A stretch of DNA of 64,000 nt from Schaedlerella arabinosiphila (GCF_003885045.1 NZ_RHJS01000002.1:3038001-3102000), one strand, 5' to 3'; counted from the stretch's first letter, positions 1 through 8,871 are shown. Notes: generated by a model from the sequence alone, not told the origin. A program made the numbers and translations.

Positions 1-1
1 G

Positions 2-31
2 CACAAGCCAGAACATATGTTTTTGCTTGTG
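2..31. repeat. Inverted repeat at the window edge
   Basis: A near-palindrome with arms CACAAGC and GCTTGTG around a core GAACATATGTTTT forms one long hairpin. A second hairpin (arms TAAGCAGA/TCTGCTTA, 91-112) ends in a run of A and T. Both lie beyond the 3' end of the IS4 transposase, so they may belong to the end of that element or to a terminator. I could not match either to a partner on the other side of the transposase. Confidence 0.4.
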
Positions 32-143
32 TCTGAGAGACTGTTCGGATCATAATGAAAGAGGTGAAAATTATTTTTGGGCATGACGACTAAGCAGATC
101 CGCATCTGCTTAAAAAATATCTATATTTAAGGTAAAAATGCTT

Positions 144-1469
144 TCAGGCTGCCCGGTATATAAGATATCGCGGCCTCCGGAAATGGGCTGTCTTTAGCCT
201 GTGATACTGCCGTTCATTTCGGATCGGGATCAACCTGCGCTGAAGCAGGGCGGTTACATTGATTGAGCCTTCTTTCACAGAAGGACGTAGGAACACCCTG
301 CAAATATGGGCTGCTGTACCAAAATGTATTTTGTAATCATGCTTTGTCTTCTTTTGATGGACCACAGCAGTATGGTTGATGATACTTTCTGTCAAGTTGT
401 AGACGATGAGTTTTGCCCATATTTCCTGTTTGACAAAGTCCGGCTTATAAGAATGGAAATTGATCAATCCGATGGTATATTTCAGTTTCCGAAATGAGGA
501 TTCCACGCCCCACCTGGAAAAATAAAGCTCTTTTAGACGCTTTGGCGGAAATTCCTCTTCCGGGAGATTGGTAACCAGGCACTCATAAGTGGACTCTGAT
601 ATGGGAAACCTGACAATGCGGAACGTAAGCTGGTAGGTATCCCGTGTCCCGTACTCAATAAAATCAAAGGAGGTTGCCTTATCGACAAAACGGCGGTATC
701 CCTCTACAGCAATCTTTTTTGACTGGCTGCGTACCAGGGTGACCCGAACCCGGATGTCAAAGGATTCCTTGTCAGGAAAATCAAAACCGGAAAGAAGGCC
801 TTTGGAATGGATATCCTTTGCGCGGAAGAGGAAAAACTGCCCTTTTTTGAGCACATGGGCCATATTATTATAGGAGCAGTAACCACGGTCACCGATAAAA
901 ATAGTCTTTTTCCAGGGGGAAGTCTGATGGCGGTCCACCAGGGTGGCAAAGGCCCGGTATTCATCCTTATTGTGAATCGGCTGGATCAGTGCATCGGTAT
1001 AGATGTGCTTGTCCAGATTGTACAGGGCATTTAAATGCAAACTGTAAAATCCTTTGGCAGAATGCCCTTCGGAAACAAAGTAGTCAGGGGAAGCAAACGT
1101 GGGCTTACTGAAAAAGGAAAAGGTAGAGCCATCCGCAGCAATGGATTCATAGCCGTCTGCGCCTTCCAAGGAAGAGAGTGAGGAATGGAAGTGATGAAAA
1201 ACGGCTTCCATGGCTTCCGGTTTTAACTTTGCCCGTTGCTGATTGAGTGCGGAAACGGAAGGGGCATCTGCATCCAGATCAAAAAACTCCAAAAGTTCCT
1301 CGGAAGTGGAGGAAGAGCCCTGGGAAACCAAAAACGTAATGAGCTTATCCGGTGGAAGCTTTTTCTGGCGGGTAAAATCCTTGTCTGGGTGGACGGAGTA
1401 TTTTGAGATTGTGGACGCAACGCTGTCCACAGCAGAAGAAAAAAGAGCCTTGATTTTTTCATGAAACAT
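144..1469 (-). CDS. IS4-family DDE transposase
   Basis: This is a cut-and-paste transposase of about 441 residues. The DDE elements are visible: an Asp in AADGST, an Asp in IFIGDRGY, and the IS4 signature YFSRWGVESSFRKLK (the Y-R-E-K pattern) near the C-terminus. The reading frame is open further upstream, but the ATG at 1469 (MFHEKIKAL) has a perfect AAGGAGG ten bases before it and is the likely start. The gene appears intact. Just upstream sits a strong hairpin (1519-1565), typical of insertion sequences that block read-through transcription. The element lies against a truncated AAA-ATPase gene, which it may have interrupted. Family assignment is firm; the element's exact ends are not resolved. 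Confidence 0.9.
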   Translation of the reverse strand: MFHEKIKALFSSAVDSVASTISKYSVHPDKDFTRQKKLPPDKLITFLVSQGSSSTSEELLEFFDLDADAPSVSALNQQRAKLKPEAMEAVFHHFHSSLSSLEGADGYESIAADGSTFSFFSKPTFASPDYFVSEGHSAKGFYSLHLNALYNLDKHIYTDALIQPIHNKDEYRAFATLVDRHQTSPWKKTIFIGDRGYCSYNNMAHVLKKGQFFLFRAKDIHSKGLLSGFDFPDKESFDIRVRVTLVRSQSKKIAVEGYRRFVDKATSFDFIEYGTRDTYQLTFRIVRFPISESTYECLVTNLPEEEFPPKRLKELYFSRWGVESSFRKLKYTIGLINFHSYKPDFVKQEIWAKLIVYNLTESIINHTAVVHQKKTKHDYKIHFGTAAHICRVFLRPSVKEGSINVTALLQRRLIPIRNERQYHRLKTAHFRRPRYLIYRAA

Positions 1470-1518
1470 AACGAATGTACCTCCTTGGATTAGAATCATA
1501 TATCGCTCTAAATCCAAG

Positions 1519-1565
1519 GGCCGCGCTCGCTACCTCTAAAAAGAGGATCAGCAGCGAGCGCGGCC
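1519..1565. terminator. 13-bp perfect hairpin upstream of the IS4 transposase
   Basis: Arms 1519-1531 and 1553-1565 (GGCCGCGCTCGCT and its exact complement) enclose a smaller hairpin, CCTCT-AAAA-AGAGG. It is very GC-rich and sits about 50 bases upstream of the transposase start. In other insertion sequences such structures limit expression caused by outside promoters. That role here is inferred. Confidence 0.7.
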
Positions 1566-1584
1566 GCACATTTTGTTTGATTTG

Positions 1585-2787
1585 TCAAGTACTAATATAA
1601 AATTCCGCAAAAAAATCAAAAAGAATGGTTAGACCCCCACTTAAAAAAGGCTCTACCCCATCCATCTGAGTTTTCTGCTGAAAAAAACAATAATTTCCAT
1701 GAAAATGGATTTTCAGATGCAAGGTTTTCAGATAGAATAACCCCAGTAATATCGCGGGTTGAAGCCAACAAGACGGGTGAACACCGGTGAGTGGAACATC
1801 GGATTTCGTCCATATATTAACTAAATGACATTGGACCCTGATATGTCCCCCGCCGAGCATCTGCACGATATCGGCGCGCAGTCCGTCAAAATCCATATCC
1901 ATATAGATTTTCAGGGCGTCGTAGGTCTCCGTTGATGTCCAGTAATTTGAAAACTTTCGGCGCAGCATCGCCTCCACCACGGATTTTGGGTTGTAGATAT
2001 GCCGGAAATCCGTAAACTGATACCCGTCATACCAACTGCCTGCCTCTGCAAAATCCATATGATACTGCCCGCACAGTTCCTGCACCTCCTTCTCCGTAAA
2101 GCCGGTATATTCCTCAAAAAACCCCTGATCCGTCATTGAGTATTCCCAGAACATGTTCAGCGCAGAATGCAGGCCGTATTTTTTCACAGGAAGGATACCC
2201 GTCATATAGGCAAGCGCAACATAGGGCTGATCCTTCAAAAGATTCCGCAGGAAATCCAGATACTGCTTCTGCAGAGCTTCCGTCTCCTGCCGCTCGCGCA
2301 TGATGCAGTCCCATTCATCGATCAGAAATACAAATTTTTTCCCTGTTTTTACATAGAGTTTCTCTAAGACAGCCGCAAGGATCGTCTCCCGCCCCGAAAC
2401 GTATTTTCCATATACTTCGCGGAGCTCCTCAATCACTGCTTCTTCCAGATAATCTGTCATGCTCCGGTCCCCTGCCCGAAGCAGAAAATGCTGCATATTC
2501 AAAAAAATGACATCGTACTGGTTCAGATGCTCCTCAAATGTTCTGTCACTTTTTATCTTCCATCCTGAAAACAGCTCCCTGGAATCACAGCCGCAGCTGT
2601 AGTACGCAGCCAGCATCTTTAAAGCCATTGATTTTCCAAAACGCCGGGGCCTGCTGACGCAGATATATTTTTGCTCCGTATTGAGCAGTTCGTTTGTACA
2701 TGCGATCAATCCTGTCTTGTCTACGTAGATTCTGGAGCGAATGGATGTCCAAAAGCCATCATTTCCCGGATTCAGATAAATACCCAT
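1585..2787 (-). pseudogene. AAA-ATPase-like protein (PF09820 type), C-terminus lost
   Basis: The N-terminal 310 or so residues are a typical AAA-ATPase-like domain: YVDKTGLI, then the P-loop-like SRPRRFGKSMALKMLAAYY and FVFLIDEWDCIM as Walker B. Family members continue after a GGG(K/R)(V/I)RV motif into a PD-(D/E)XK nuclease domain. Here the resemblance stops after GGGHIRV, near 1838, and the last 75 or so residues (HLVNIWTKSD onward) look like translated unrelated DNA. The gene therefore seems cut by insertion or recombination, probably linked to the adjacent IS4 element. The ATG at 2787 has a GGGGG upstream and is preferred over the GTG at 2805. Family function is uncertain, often proposed as mobile or defence-linked. 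Confidence 0.75.
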
Positions 2788-2884
2788 AAGATGTCCCCCA
2801 TTCACATCATTTCATTAAACTTGATTATACAGCCAAACCCGATATACCGTCAACTTATATCTGCGCAGAAATCAAGTTCCCTAC

Positions 2885-2947
2885 TTGACAATAGTTATCA
2901 ATCGTGCTATCATTCGTTTTGCGAATATTTATTGCGAATATTCGCAA
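2885..2947 (+). promoter_or_regulatory. Promoter and palindromic operator of the TetR operon
   Basis: TTGACA (2885-2890), a 17-base spacer and TATCAT (2908-2913) make a strong sigma-A promoter. Just downstream is a perfect 16-bp palindrome, TTGCGAATATTCGCAA (2932-2947), preceded by a half copy, TTTGCGAATATT, at 2918. The position over the start of transcription suggests repression by the TetR protein encoded next. Confidence 0.8.
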
Positions 2948-2978
2948 ATACATTTTAGAAGAAAGGAGAAGCGAAACT

Positions 2979-3569
2979 ATGCCGTCAAAGCCAGTCCTTT
3001 CGGACGCTGATAAAAAAGCAATCCGCAAAAAGCTGGGAGAACTATGCGAGGAATGTTGGATAGCACAAGGGTACAAAAAGACAAGCATTAAGAATCTATG
3101 CGACAAGGCAGTTATCTCTATCGGTACTTTTTATACGCTCTACCCAACAAAGGAAGATTTATTCCTTGAAACAATCACAAACATACAAAGGAGGTTGACA
3201 GAAAAGATTATCGACATAAACAGGAACAGCCGGACGAAAGAGGGATTTGCACAGTCTATGAAAAGGCTTTTCCGGGAATATGACAGCAAGCCATTCCTCT
3301 ACAATGTCAATACGCCGGATTTTCAGTCTTTTGTGACAAAGCTGCCGGAAGAAACGATTAAGAAAATCAAGTTTGACAGTTTCGATTTTTTCAGACAGGT
3401 TATCCATGCCGCAGACCTCAATCTGAAAATGGAGGAAGCACAGGCGTATGGGATTTTGAGTGCGCTGCTGTCAACAATCAATGCAAAAGAAACGCTTTCC
3501 ATCACTTGTGATTATTTCGCTGTTTTTGATTTTATGGTGGATAGCCTTGTGGCAGATATTTTTGAGTAA
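2979..3569 (+). CDS. TetR/AcrR-family transcriptional regulator
   Basis: This is a 196-residue repressor-type protein. Its N-terminal helix-turn-helix (YKKTSIKNLCDKAVISIGTFYTLYPTKEDLF, about residues 35-65) is the classic TetR motif, including the GTFY.Y..KE.L pattern. The C-terminal helices would bind a ligand; no ligand can be read from the sequence. The ATG at 2979 follows GAAAGGAG, while the open frame upstream runs through the promoter and operator. It heads an operon with an ABC ATPase, a permease and small membrane proteins, so it probably controls that exporter by binding the palindrome at 2932-2947. Confidence 0.9.
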   Translation: MPSKPVLSDADKKAIRKKLGELCEECWIAQGYKKTSIKNLCDKAVISIGTFYTLYPTKEDLFLETITNIQRRLTEKIIDINRNSRTKEGFAQSMKRLFREYDSKPFLYNVNTPDFQSFVTKLPEETIKKIKFDSFDFFRQVIHAADLNLKMEEAQAYGILSALLSTINAKETLSITCDYFAVFDFMVDSLVADIFE

Positions 3570-3580
3570 AGGAGATTTTT

Positions 3581-3658
3581 ATGACAGAATTTGAGTACAA
3601 AACTTTATCAATCGACAGCAAGGAAACAGAACATTCCGAAAAGGGGGCGGGCGAATGA
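3581..3658 (+). CDS. 25-residue peptide coupled to the ABC ATPase
   Basis: A short frame (MTEFEYKTLSID..., 25 codons) starts 11 bases after the TetR stop, behind a GGAG site. It ends in an ATGA overlap with the start codon of the ABC ATPase at 3655. This arrangement fits translational coupling. The peptide is hydrophilic and acidic and I recognise no family. It may be a remnant of a longer gene, or a leader whose translation feeds the ATPase. Confidence 0.5.
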   Translation: MTEFEYKTLSIDSKETEHSEKGAGE

Positions 3659-4401
3659 CAAATGCGGTTGAAGTCCGGCACTTATCAAAATCCATAGAGG
3701 GCAACCCCATACTGAATGATATTTGCATGAATGTAAGGCAAGGGGAAGTGTACGGATTTCTGGGCGCAAACGGCGCAGGAAAAACTTCGCTGATGAAAAC
3801 ACTGTACCACATCATTTTCCCCGATACAGGTACGGTATGTTTATTAGGCGAAACTATCAACAAGGGGAACAATCCCGTTTTCTCCCGTATCGGCAGCATT
3901 ATTGAAAGCCCTGTTTTTTACAGCCATTTAAGCGCATATGAGAACATGGAACTCCATTGCCGGTACATGGGCGCAGGCTATGAAAACATCATGGAAACGC
4001 TGTCATTGTTGGGTATTGCAGAAACGGGCAATAAAGCTGTAGGGAAATTCTCTTTGGGAATGAAACAGCGGCTTGCGCTTGCAAGGGCAATGCTCACGAA
4101 GCCAGATTTGCTCATTTTAGACGAACCTATAAACGGCTTAGACCCACAGGGAATTATAGAAGTACGGGAGCTGCTACTGCGAATCAACCATGAATACCAC
4201 ACAAGCATTTTAATATCCAGCCATATCCTTGACGAGCTATCTAAAATTGCCGACACAATTGGAATTATTGACCACGGGGCTATGCTTGCGGAAGTATCTA
4301 TGAAAGAGCTTACGGCGAACGGGATAGACCTTGAATCCTATTATTTAGGCTTATTGGGAGGAGGTGGAAAAAATGTGGAATCTTATCCGCATGGAAATTA
4401 A
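3655..4401 (+). CDS. ABC transporter ATP-binding protein (antibiotic-type exporter)
   Basis: This 248-residue nucleotide-binding subunit has Walker A GANGAGKTS (about residues 38-46), signature FSLGMKQRLALA, Walker B LLILDEPINGLDP and a switch His in ISSHILDEL. The pattern resembles the bacitracin/lantibiotic self-protection ATPases (BcrA type). It pairs with the membrane protein encoded next and is probably repressed by the upstream TetR protein. The gene starts inside an ATGA overlap with the 25-codon frame. The substrate is unknown; export of an antimicrobial peptide or drug is an inference from family. Confidence 0.88.
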   Translation: MTNAVEVRHLSKSIEGNPILNDICMNVRQGEVYGFLGANGAGKTSLMKTLYHIIFPDTGTVCLLGETINKGNNPVFSRIGSIIESPVFYSHLSAYENMELHCRYMGAGYENIMETLSLLGIAETGNKAVGKFSLGMKQRLALARAMLTKPDLLILDEPINGLDPQGIIEVRELLLRINHEYHTSILISSHILDELSKIADTIGIIDHGAMLAEVSMKELTANGIDLESYYLGLLGGGGKNVESYPHGN

Positions 4402-5068
4402 GAAAGTACCGTTAAAGCCGCATATCGCCGGATTGTTAATCGCTAACTTTATCATTTTTCTGCTTTCGGTCTTTACGTCCAGCCTTTTAACTGCAAGCGG
4501 CAATATATCCACACTTCCGGGATTTGCCCCTGTCCAGTTAGATACGGTTACGTTAGCGGCAATGCTTGTAAGGGCTACTCTGATTGTATGGGAAGCGGTA
4601 CTGATTTCCGTATTTGTGATTGAAGAATACAGAAACAAGACAATCGGCTTGCTTTTCACTTACCCGATCAGCCGCACAAAACTGATTACGGCAAAACTCA
4701 TTTTGATATGCTGCATTAGCTTTACGTTCCATGTGCTGTCAAATATCTTCCAATATGCCACAATCTTTCTTGCGGCAAAATGTTTTGATTTTGTCACGTT
4801 CAGCTTTGGAAACATACTGGCACAGGCAGTTACAACAATATCCGCTATCCTGTTGGGGCTTCTCTCTCTGTATGTTGGAATGATAAAGAAGTCAACGATT
4901 GCAACCGTTGTTTCGTCTATCGTCATTGTTGCCATAGCGTCAAACTCACAGGGAATCAGCGCAGGACTTTTGTCAATTCCCGTTGCGGCAATTATTTTCG
5001 GTATCATAGGAATCATTTTTTCAGCAATCACAATGAGAAAAATAATTTTATCAGATTTGAGCAGTTAA
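4373..5068 (+). CDS. ABC-2 type permease subunit
   Basis: This protein of about 231 residues has about six hydrophobic segments and no large soluble domain, as expected for the membrane half of a BcrA/B-type exporter. The ATG at 4373 (MWNLIRMEIKK) follows GGGAGGAGG with good spacing and overlaps the end of the ATPase gene. A GTG three codons upstream is less likely. The GVFVIEEYRNKT-like region after the third membrane segment (VFVIEEYRNKTIGLLFTYP) is the conserved cytoplasmic coupling stretch of ABC-2 permeases. It acts with the ATPase at 3655. Confidence 0.85.
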   Translation: MWNLIRMEIKKVPLKPHIAGLLIANFIIFLLSVFTSSLLTASGNISTLPGFAPVQLDTVTLAAMLVRATLIVWEAVLISVFVIEEYRNKTIGLLFTYPISRTKLITAKLILICCISFTFHVLSNIFQYATIFLAAKCFDFVTFSFGNILAQAVTTISAILLGLLSLYVGMIKKSTIATVVSSIVIVAIASNSQGISAGLLSIPVAAIIFGIIGIIFSAITMRKIILSDLSS

Positions 5069-5086
5069 AAGAAAGGGGGCTATAAA

Positions 5087-5311
5087 ATGAACTTTCCAAT
5101 TCCCGACTTTGTACCCGTTCCAAGTGCGGAAATCATGCAGACTATTTCAATCATATCATTGATTATCGGTATCTGCCTTGTAGGTGTGGGATTGCTTTTC
5201 CTGTTTCTGAACAAGAAAAAGGGGAAAGAAAAGAAAGCCACAGCCTTATGGGCTGTCATAGGCATTGGCGTGTTACTCATTGCAAATCACGGCATACAGT
5301 TATTATTTTAG
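5087..5311 (+). CDS. Small two-helix membrane protein
   Basis: This 74-residue product has two hydrophobic helices (about residues 18-40 and 52-70) separated by a lysine-rich loop (NKKKGKEKK). A GGGGG site precedes it. It lies 18 bases after the permease and before another small membrane protein, so it is likely an accessory or immunity peptide of this transporter operon. I do not recognise a named family. Confidence 0.65.
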   Translation: MNFPIPDFVPVPSAEIMQTISIISLIIGICLVGVGLLFLFLNKKKGKEKKATALWAVIGIGVLLIANHGIQLLF

Positions 5312-5320
5312 GAGGGCAAA

Positions 5321-5566
5321 ATGATTAAAGAAGTAAACAGGGCTTGCAAAAAGCTGAATGATACACTGGGAATATCCGTAGAGCTTCCCAACCCGAAAAA
5401 GAAAGCGTTAAAAACGGCAGCGGTATGTAACTTAGTTGTCGGTGTTGGTTTGGTGGCGGCTGGAATCCTTTTCTCGTCAAAATCTTGTGCGTTATTGGGC
5501 GGCGTCAGCGTTATCAGCAGTGCTGTACTGAAAAAGGAAAGCAAGAATAAAACCCATGAATCATAA
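5321..5566 (+). CDS. Small membrane protein, 81 residues
   Basis: The ATG follows AGGAGG at good spacing, nine bases after the preceding stop. The N-terminal 30 residues are charged and amphipathic (VNRACKKLNDTLGI), followed by two short hydrophobic stretches rich in glycine and a lysine-rich tail. It is part of the TetR-ABC operon and overlaps the next gene by 11 bases. Function is unknown. Confidence 0.6.
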   Translation: MIKEVNRACKKLNDTLGISVELPNPKKKALKTAAVCNLVVGVGLVAAGILFSSKSCALLGGVSVISSAVLKKESKNKTHES

Positions 5567-5798
5567 CGAGAGCGAGCAATTCAAATGGTTATTATGCCCT
5601 GTTTGCAGAAGCAAGACACGCATTAAAATGCGGTCAGATACAGAACTTCGGAATTTCCCGCTGTTCTGCCCCAAATGTAAGCAGGAAATCTTAATCAGTG
5701 TAACACAATTTCATATTTCGGTTATCGTGATGAAGCGATCGGCAGACTGTACGGGCGTTGCAGAAGTTTCCATGTGCTGTAAACAGAGTTATCCATGA
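5556..5798 (+). CDS. Cysteine-rich KTR-type conjugative transposon protein, altered C-terminus
   Basis: The first 50 residues match the small cysteine-rich KTR family of Tn916-like elements: WLLCPVCRSKTRIKMRSDTELRNFPLFCPKCKQE, with two CPxC zinc-binding pairs. Relatives usually end shortly after a (Q/N)xISVI motif. Here the frame runs on with about 20 unrelated residues (MKRSADCTGVAEVSMCCKQSYP), so the DNA after 5735 is probably a recombination junction. Its presence marks this stretch as conjugative-transposon cargo. The role of the family is unknown. Confidence 0.75.
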   Translation: MNHNESEQFKWLLCPVCRSKTRIKMRSDTELRNFPLFCPKCKQEILISVTQFHISVIVMKRSADCTGVAEVSMCCKQSYP

Positions 5799-6018
5799 CT
5801 CCATAGCGAGTTATGCACATTTCCATGATGCAAGGGAAGGATTCAGGATATGATTGATATGATTGATTCAGTATGACTATAATCCGTTTAATTTATATCA
5901 GTATTGTTACATTCCGATTTTCGGAATTCAAGAAGTAAAGGAAATAGACTTCAAGAACTCTGGTTCTCGGAATATGTTAAAAAGCAAACGAAATGGGATG
6001 GATATAGCTTTTATCTGT

Positions 6019-6894
6019 TTATTTCATCTTTTCTTTTAAATTATCCAAAAGACGCTCTGCAATGGGGGTAAAAACTTGATACTTTTTCCATACGAGATAC
6101 ATTTTCGTTTCTAATTTGGGGAATAAGGGGCGGAATACCAGTCCGCTTTCAGGGCCGGTATCAATCAGTCGGTCAAAGGTCAGAAGATAGCCAAGCTGCT
6201 CTTTCACAAAAAGAGAGGCATTATAGGAAAGCCGGAAAGAACCTTCTAAATGCAGTGTATCAATTTGTCCGCCGCACCAGCGGGTAATATCTTTGTGCCA
6301 GCCCTGATCGGAGCAAAATAAAGGCAGACCGATTAAATCCGCCGCCTCAATCTTTTCTTTTTCTGCAAGCCGGCAGTCCTTTGGCATGACAACGCCCCAT
6401 ACATCAGATTCCGGAAAACATAAATAATTGTATTTTGCGGCATTTGGTTCTTCAACAAGTACGGCAAAGTCTATCACTCCCTTATCCAGCTTTTCGGTGA
6501 CCTGTTCCGTATCACCGCTGGTAATATGGTAGCGCAGACCGGGATATGTTTTTTTGAAAGTATTAATTTCCCTTGCAAGAAAGCGGATTTGATAGGATTC
6601 TGCCAGACCGAAGTAGACATCGCCGCCTGTAACGTCATCAAGTGTGATAAACTCGGTAATAATTTTGTCTGCCATTTTCACTAAATCTTCTGCCCGTTTG
6701 CGAAGCAGGACGCCTTCCTCGGTAAGCTGGATACTAAAACTGTGCCGTGTGAATAGCTTTTTCCCCAGTTCATCTTCTAAGGATTTTAGCTGCTTTGAGA
6801 GAGTAGGCTGTGTAACATGAAGTATTTCGGCGGCACGTGTCATATTTTCTTCTCTGGCTACTGCCAGAAAGTACCGTAATGTCCGTATTTCCAT
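6019..6894 (-). CDS. LysR-family transcriptional regulator
   Basis: This 291-residue protein has the typical N-terminal winged helix (MEIRTLRYFLAVAREENMTRAAEILHVTQPTLSKQL, residues 1-36) and a periplasmic-binding-like effector domain from about residue 90. It is divergent from the iron alcohol dehydrogenase gene at 7142, with about 250 bases between, the usual setting for a LysR activator controlling its neighbour. The effector cannot be read from sequence. Relatives of this LysR/dehydrogenase/FMN reductase group often respond to redox or carbonyl stress, which is an inference. Confidence 0.9.
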   Translation of the reverse strand: MEIRTLRYFLAVAREENMTRAAEILHVTQPTLSKQLKSLEDELGKKLFTRHSFSIQLTEEGVLLRKRAEDLVKMADKIITEFITLDDVTGGDVYFGLAESYQIRFLAREINTFKKTYPGLRYHITSGDTEQVTEKLDKGVIDFAVLVEEPNAAKYNYLCFPESDVWGVVMPKDCRLAEKEKIEAADLIGLPLFCSDQGWHKDITRWCGGQIDTLHLEGSFRLSYNASLFVKEQLGYLLTFDRLIDTGPESGLVFRPLFPKLETKMYLVWKKYQVFTPIAERLLDNLKEKMK

Positions 6895-7141
6895 GCGGCA
6901 ATCCTCCTGATATTCAATGTTGGAATAACATGATATAAATTATAACCATTAGCGAATCGGAAGTCAATGGAGTAAGATAAGGGCAGACAGGGGCAGGCTT
7001 TTGCGTCTGCACCGGTGTGGATTGATGGACAGTCTGCATCAAAGCCAGAACAAAGTGGACTGCCTTGACTATCTGGTTTACAAAATGGAGAAAAAAATAA
7101 AAGAAAAGAAAGTAAATGATAAGGAAAGGTGAAAGAAAGAT
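6895..7141. promoter_or_regulatory. Divergent lysR/dehydrogenase intergenic region
   Basis: This stretch separates the LysR gene from its divergent partner and must hold both promoters. An AT-rich segment, GATATAAATTATAACC (about 6932-6947), is the best candidate for -10 elements and regulator contacts. No clear -35/-10 pair or perfect palindrome stood out. The GAAAGGTGAAAGAAAG before 7142 is the dehydrogenase ribosome binding site. Confidence 0.4.
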
Positions 7142-8302
7142 ATGAACATGAATTTTAATTTTAACAACCCTACAAACATTCTTTTTGGGAGAGGTATGCT
7201 GAATGAACTTGGCAGACAGCCGCTTCCCGGTAAAAAGGCTTGTGTCCTTATTTCAAGCGGTAAATCCACCCGTGCGAACGGGTATCTTGACCGTACACTG
7301 GAACAACTGAAAATTGCCGGTGTGGATTCGGTTGTGTTTGACAAGTTCACGGAAAATCCGTTGAAAGAGCATTGTGAGGAAGGCGGTAGGTTTGCCCGTG
7401 AAAACGGATGTGATTTTATTGTTGCGCTTGGCGGCGGCGCAGTTTTGGACAGCTCAAAAATGGTGTCCTCTATGGCAGCCAATGAGGGTGACCTGTGGGA
7501 ATATGCAAAGGGTAAGCCGTTTCAAAATGCGGGACTTCCAATCGTAACGATTCCGACAACTTCGGGCACAGGCTCGGAAGCCAACTGCTCCGGCGTTATT
7601 TCTAATTTGAAAACACAGGAAAAAATTGGATTTGGCGATACCAGAAATATACCAGTCCTTGCAATTGTTGACCCGGATCTTATGAAAACAGTTCCTTCTA
7701 AGTATACGGCATATCAGGGATTTGATGCACTGTTCCACAATACAGAAGTAATGATTAGTACGGGATTGAATCTGTTAAGTGAAGCGATTGCGCTTTCGGC
7801 AATCGAAAATGTTGCCGCTTATCTGCCCCGTGCGGTGAGGGATGGAAGCGATATGGAAGCAAGGGAACATATTGCCTATGCGTCAACGGTTGCCGGGATT
7901 ACAATGAATCTGACGCTTACGACAGCAGAACACTCTATGGAACATTCCATGAGTGCATATCACCATAATCTGCCTCATGGGGCTGGTCTGATTATGATTT
8001 CCAAAGAATTTTACCAGTTTTTTGTAGATAAGCATGTCTGTGATGAGCGCTTTATAAAAATGGCAAAGGCAATGGGAATCAAAAATGCCGATAAACCTGA
8101 AGATTTCATTACTGCTCTCGTAGAACTGCAAAAAGCCTGCGGTGTGGATAACTTGAAAATGAGCGAGTATGGTTTTGAAAAGGATGAGGCAATGACACTT
8201 GCCAGAGGCGCACGTTCCATGCAAGGGCTTTTATATACTTCAAATCCCTGTGAAATGACGGACGAGGATGTTGCGGGAATCTTTGAAAAATCTTACCATT
8301 AA
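7142..8302 (+). CDS. Iron-containing (group III) alcohol dehydrogenase
   Basis: This 386-residue NAD(P)-dependent dehydrogenase would reduce aldehydes or ketones, or oxidise alcohols, in the cytoplasm. The cofactor motif GGGAVLDSSK lies at 97-106 and the metal-site residues are visible: D195 and H199 in GFDALFHN, then H264/H268 in TTAEHSMEHSMS and H279 in NLPHG. Length is typical for the family. It resembles the butanol-dehydrogenase/YqhD-like branch, but the substrate is not determined. It forms a likely operon with the FMN reductase gene 36 bases downstream and is probably regulated by the divergent LysR protein. Confidence 0.9.
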   Translation: MNMNFNFNNPTNILFGRGMLNELGRQPLPGKKACVLISSGKSTRANGYLDRTLEQLKIAGVDSVVFDKFTENPLKEHCEEGGRFARENGCDFIVALGGGAVLDSSKMVSSMAANEGDLWEYAKGKPFQNAGLPIVTIPTTSGTGSEANCSGVISNLKTQEKIGFGDTRNIPVLAIVDPDLMKTVPSKYTAYQGFDALFHNTEVMISTGLNLLSEAIALSAIENVAAYLPRAVRDGSDMEAREHIAYASTVAGITMNLTLTTAEHSMEHSMSAYHHNLPHGAGLIMISKEFYQFFVDKHVCDERFIKMAKAMGIKNADKPEDFITALVELQKACGVDNLKMSEYGFEKDEAMTLARGARSMQGLLYTSNPCEMTDEDVAGIFEKSYH

Positions 8303-8338
8303 TGAAATTATCAGATAATCCATACTGGAGGTTAGAAA

Positions 8339-8854
8339 ATGAATATTTTAGTATTAAATGGGAGCCCCCGTCCCAATGGAAATACTTCCGCACTGGTGGA
8401 AACTTTTACCGCAGAAGCACAAAAAGCAGGTCACAAGGTATCTGTATTCCAGATTGGCAACAGGGATATTCGTGGCTGCAAAAACTGTGATGCCTGCCGT
8501 GCCACTTTGAATGGGAACTGCGTCCAGAAAGACGACATGCAGGAAATCTATCCTGTTATGAGGGAATGTGAAATGCTTGTGATTGCCTCCCCGATTTATT
8601 ACTATTCACTTACGGGACAGACACATTGTGCAATTGAAAGGATATATGCTTTTGAACGCCTGCCGAAACTGAAAAAGGCAGCGTTACTGCTTACTGCTGC
8701 GGGATTTGGTTTCACTTCTGCAATCCAGACATACAAAGATGCAGTCATTGGACATATGGGCGCAAAGGATTTGGGGATTGTAAAAGCTGTCGGAAGCCAG
8801 TCTAAATCTGTTGCAAAACAGAATGAAATCAGGGAAATCGTGAAAAAAATATGA
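8339..8854 (+). CDS. NADPH-dependent FMN reductase/flavodoxin-like protein
   Basis: The N-terminal LNGSPRPNGNTSALVETF is the FMN-phosphate-binding loop of this family. It is followed by GCKNCDACRATLNGNC, a cysteine cluster common in the iron-sulfur-flavoprotein-like branch, and by IASPIYYYSLTGQ. At 171 residues it is close to family length. It probably transfers electrons from NAD(P)H to quinones or other acceptors in the cytoplasm. It overlaps the following frame slightly and shares an operon with the iron dehydrogenase. Confidence 0.85.
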   Translation: MNILVLNGSPRPNGNTSALVETFTAEAQKAGHKVSVFQIGNRDIRGCKNCDACRATLNGNCVQKDDMQEIYPVMRECEMLVIASPIYYYSLTGQTHCAIERIYAFERLPKLKKAALLLTAAGFGFTSAIQTYKDAVIGHMGAKDLGIVKAVGSQSKSVAKQNEIREIVKKI

Positions 8855-8871
8855 CTTGGCGAGGTGGTAAA

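Noticed and set aside
1..1838. Defined ends and target duplication for the IS4 element
   Set aside because: I compared the first 143 bases with the region around 1800-1850 and found no convincing terminal inverted repeat. The left end may lie outside the window.
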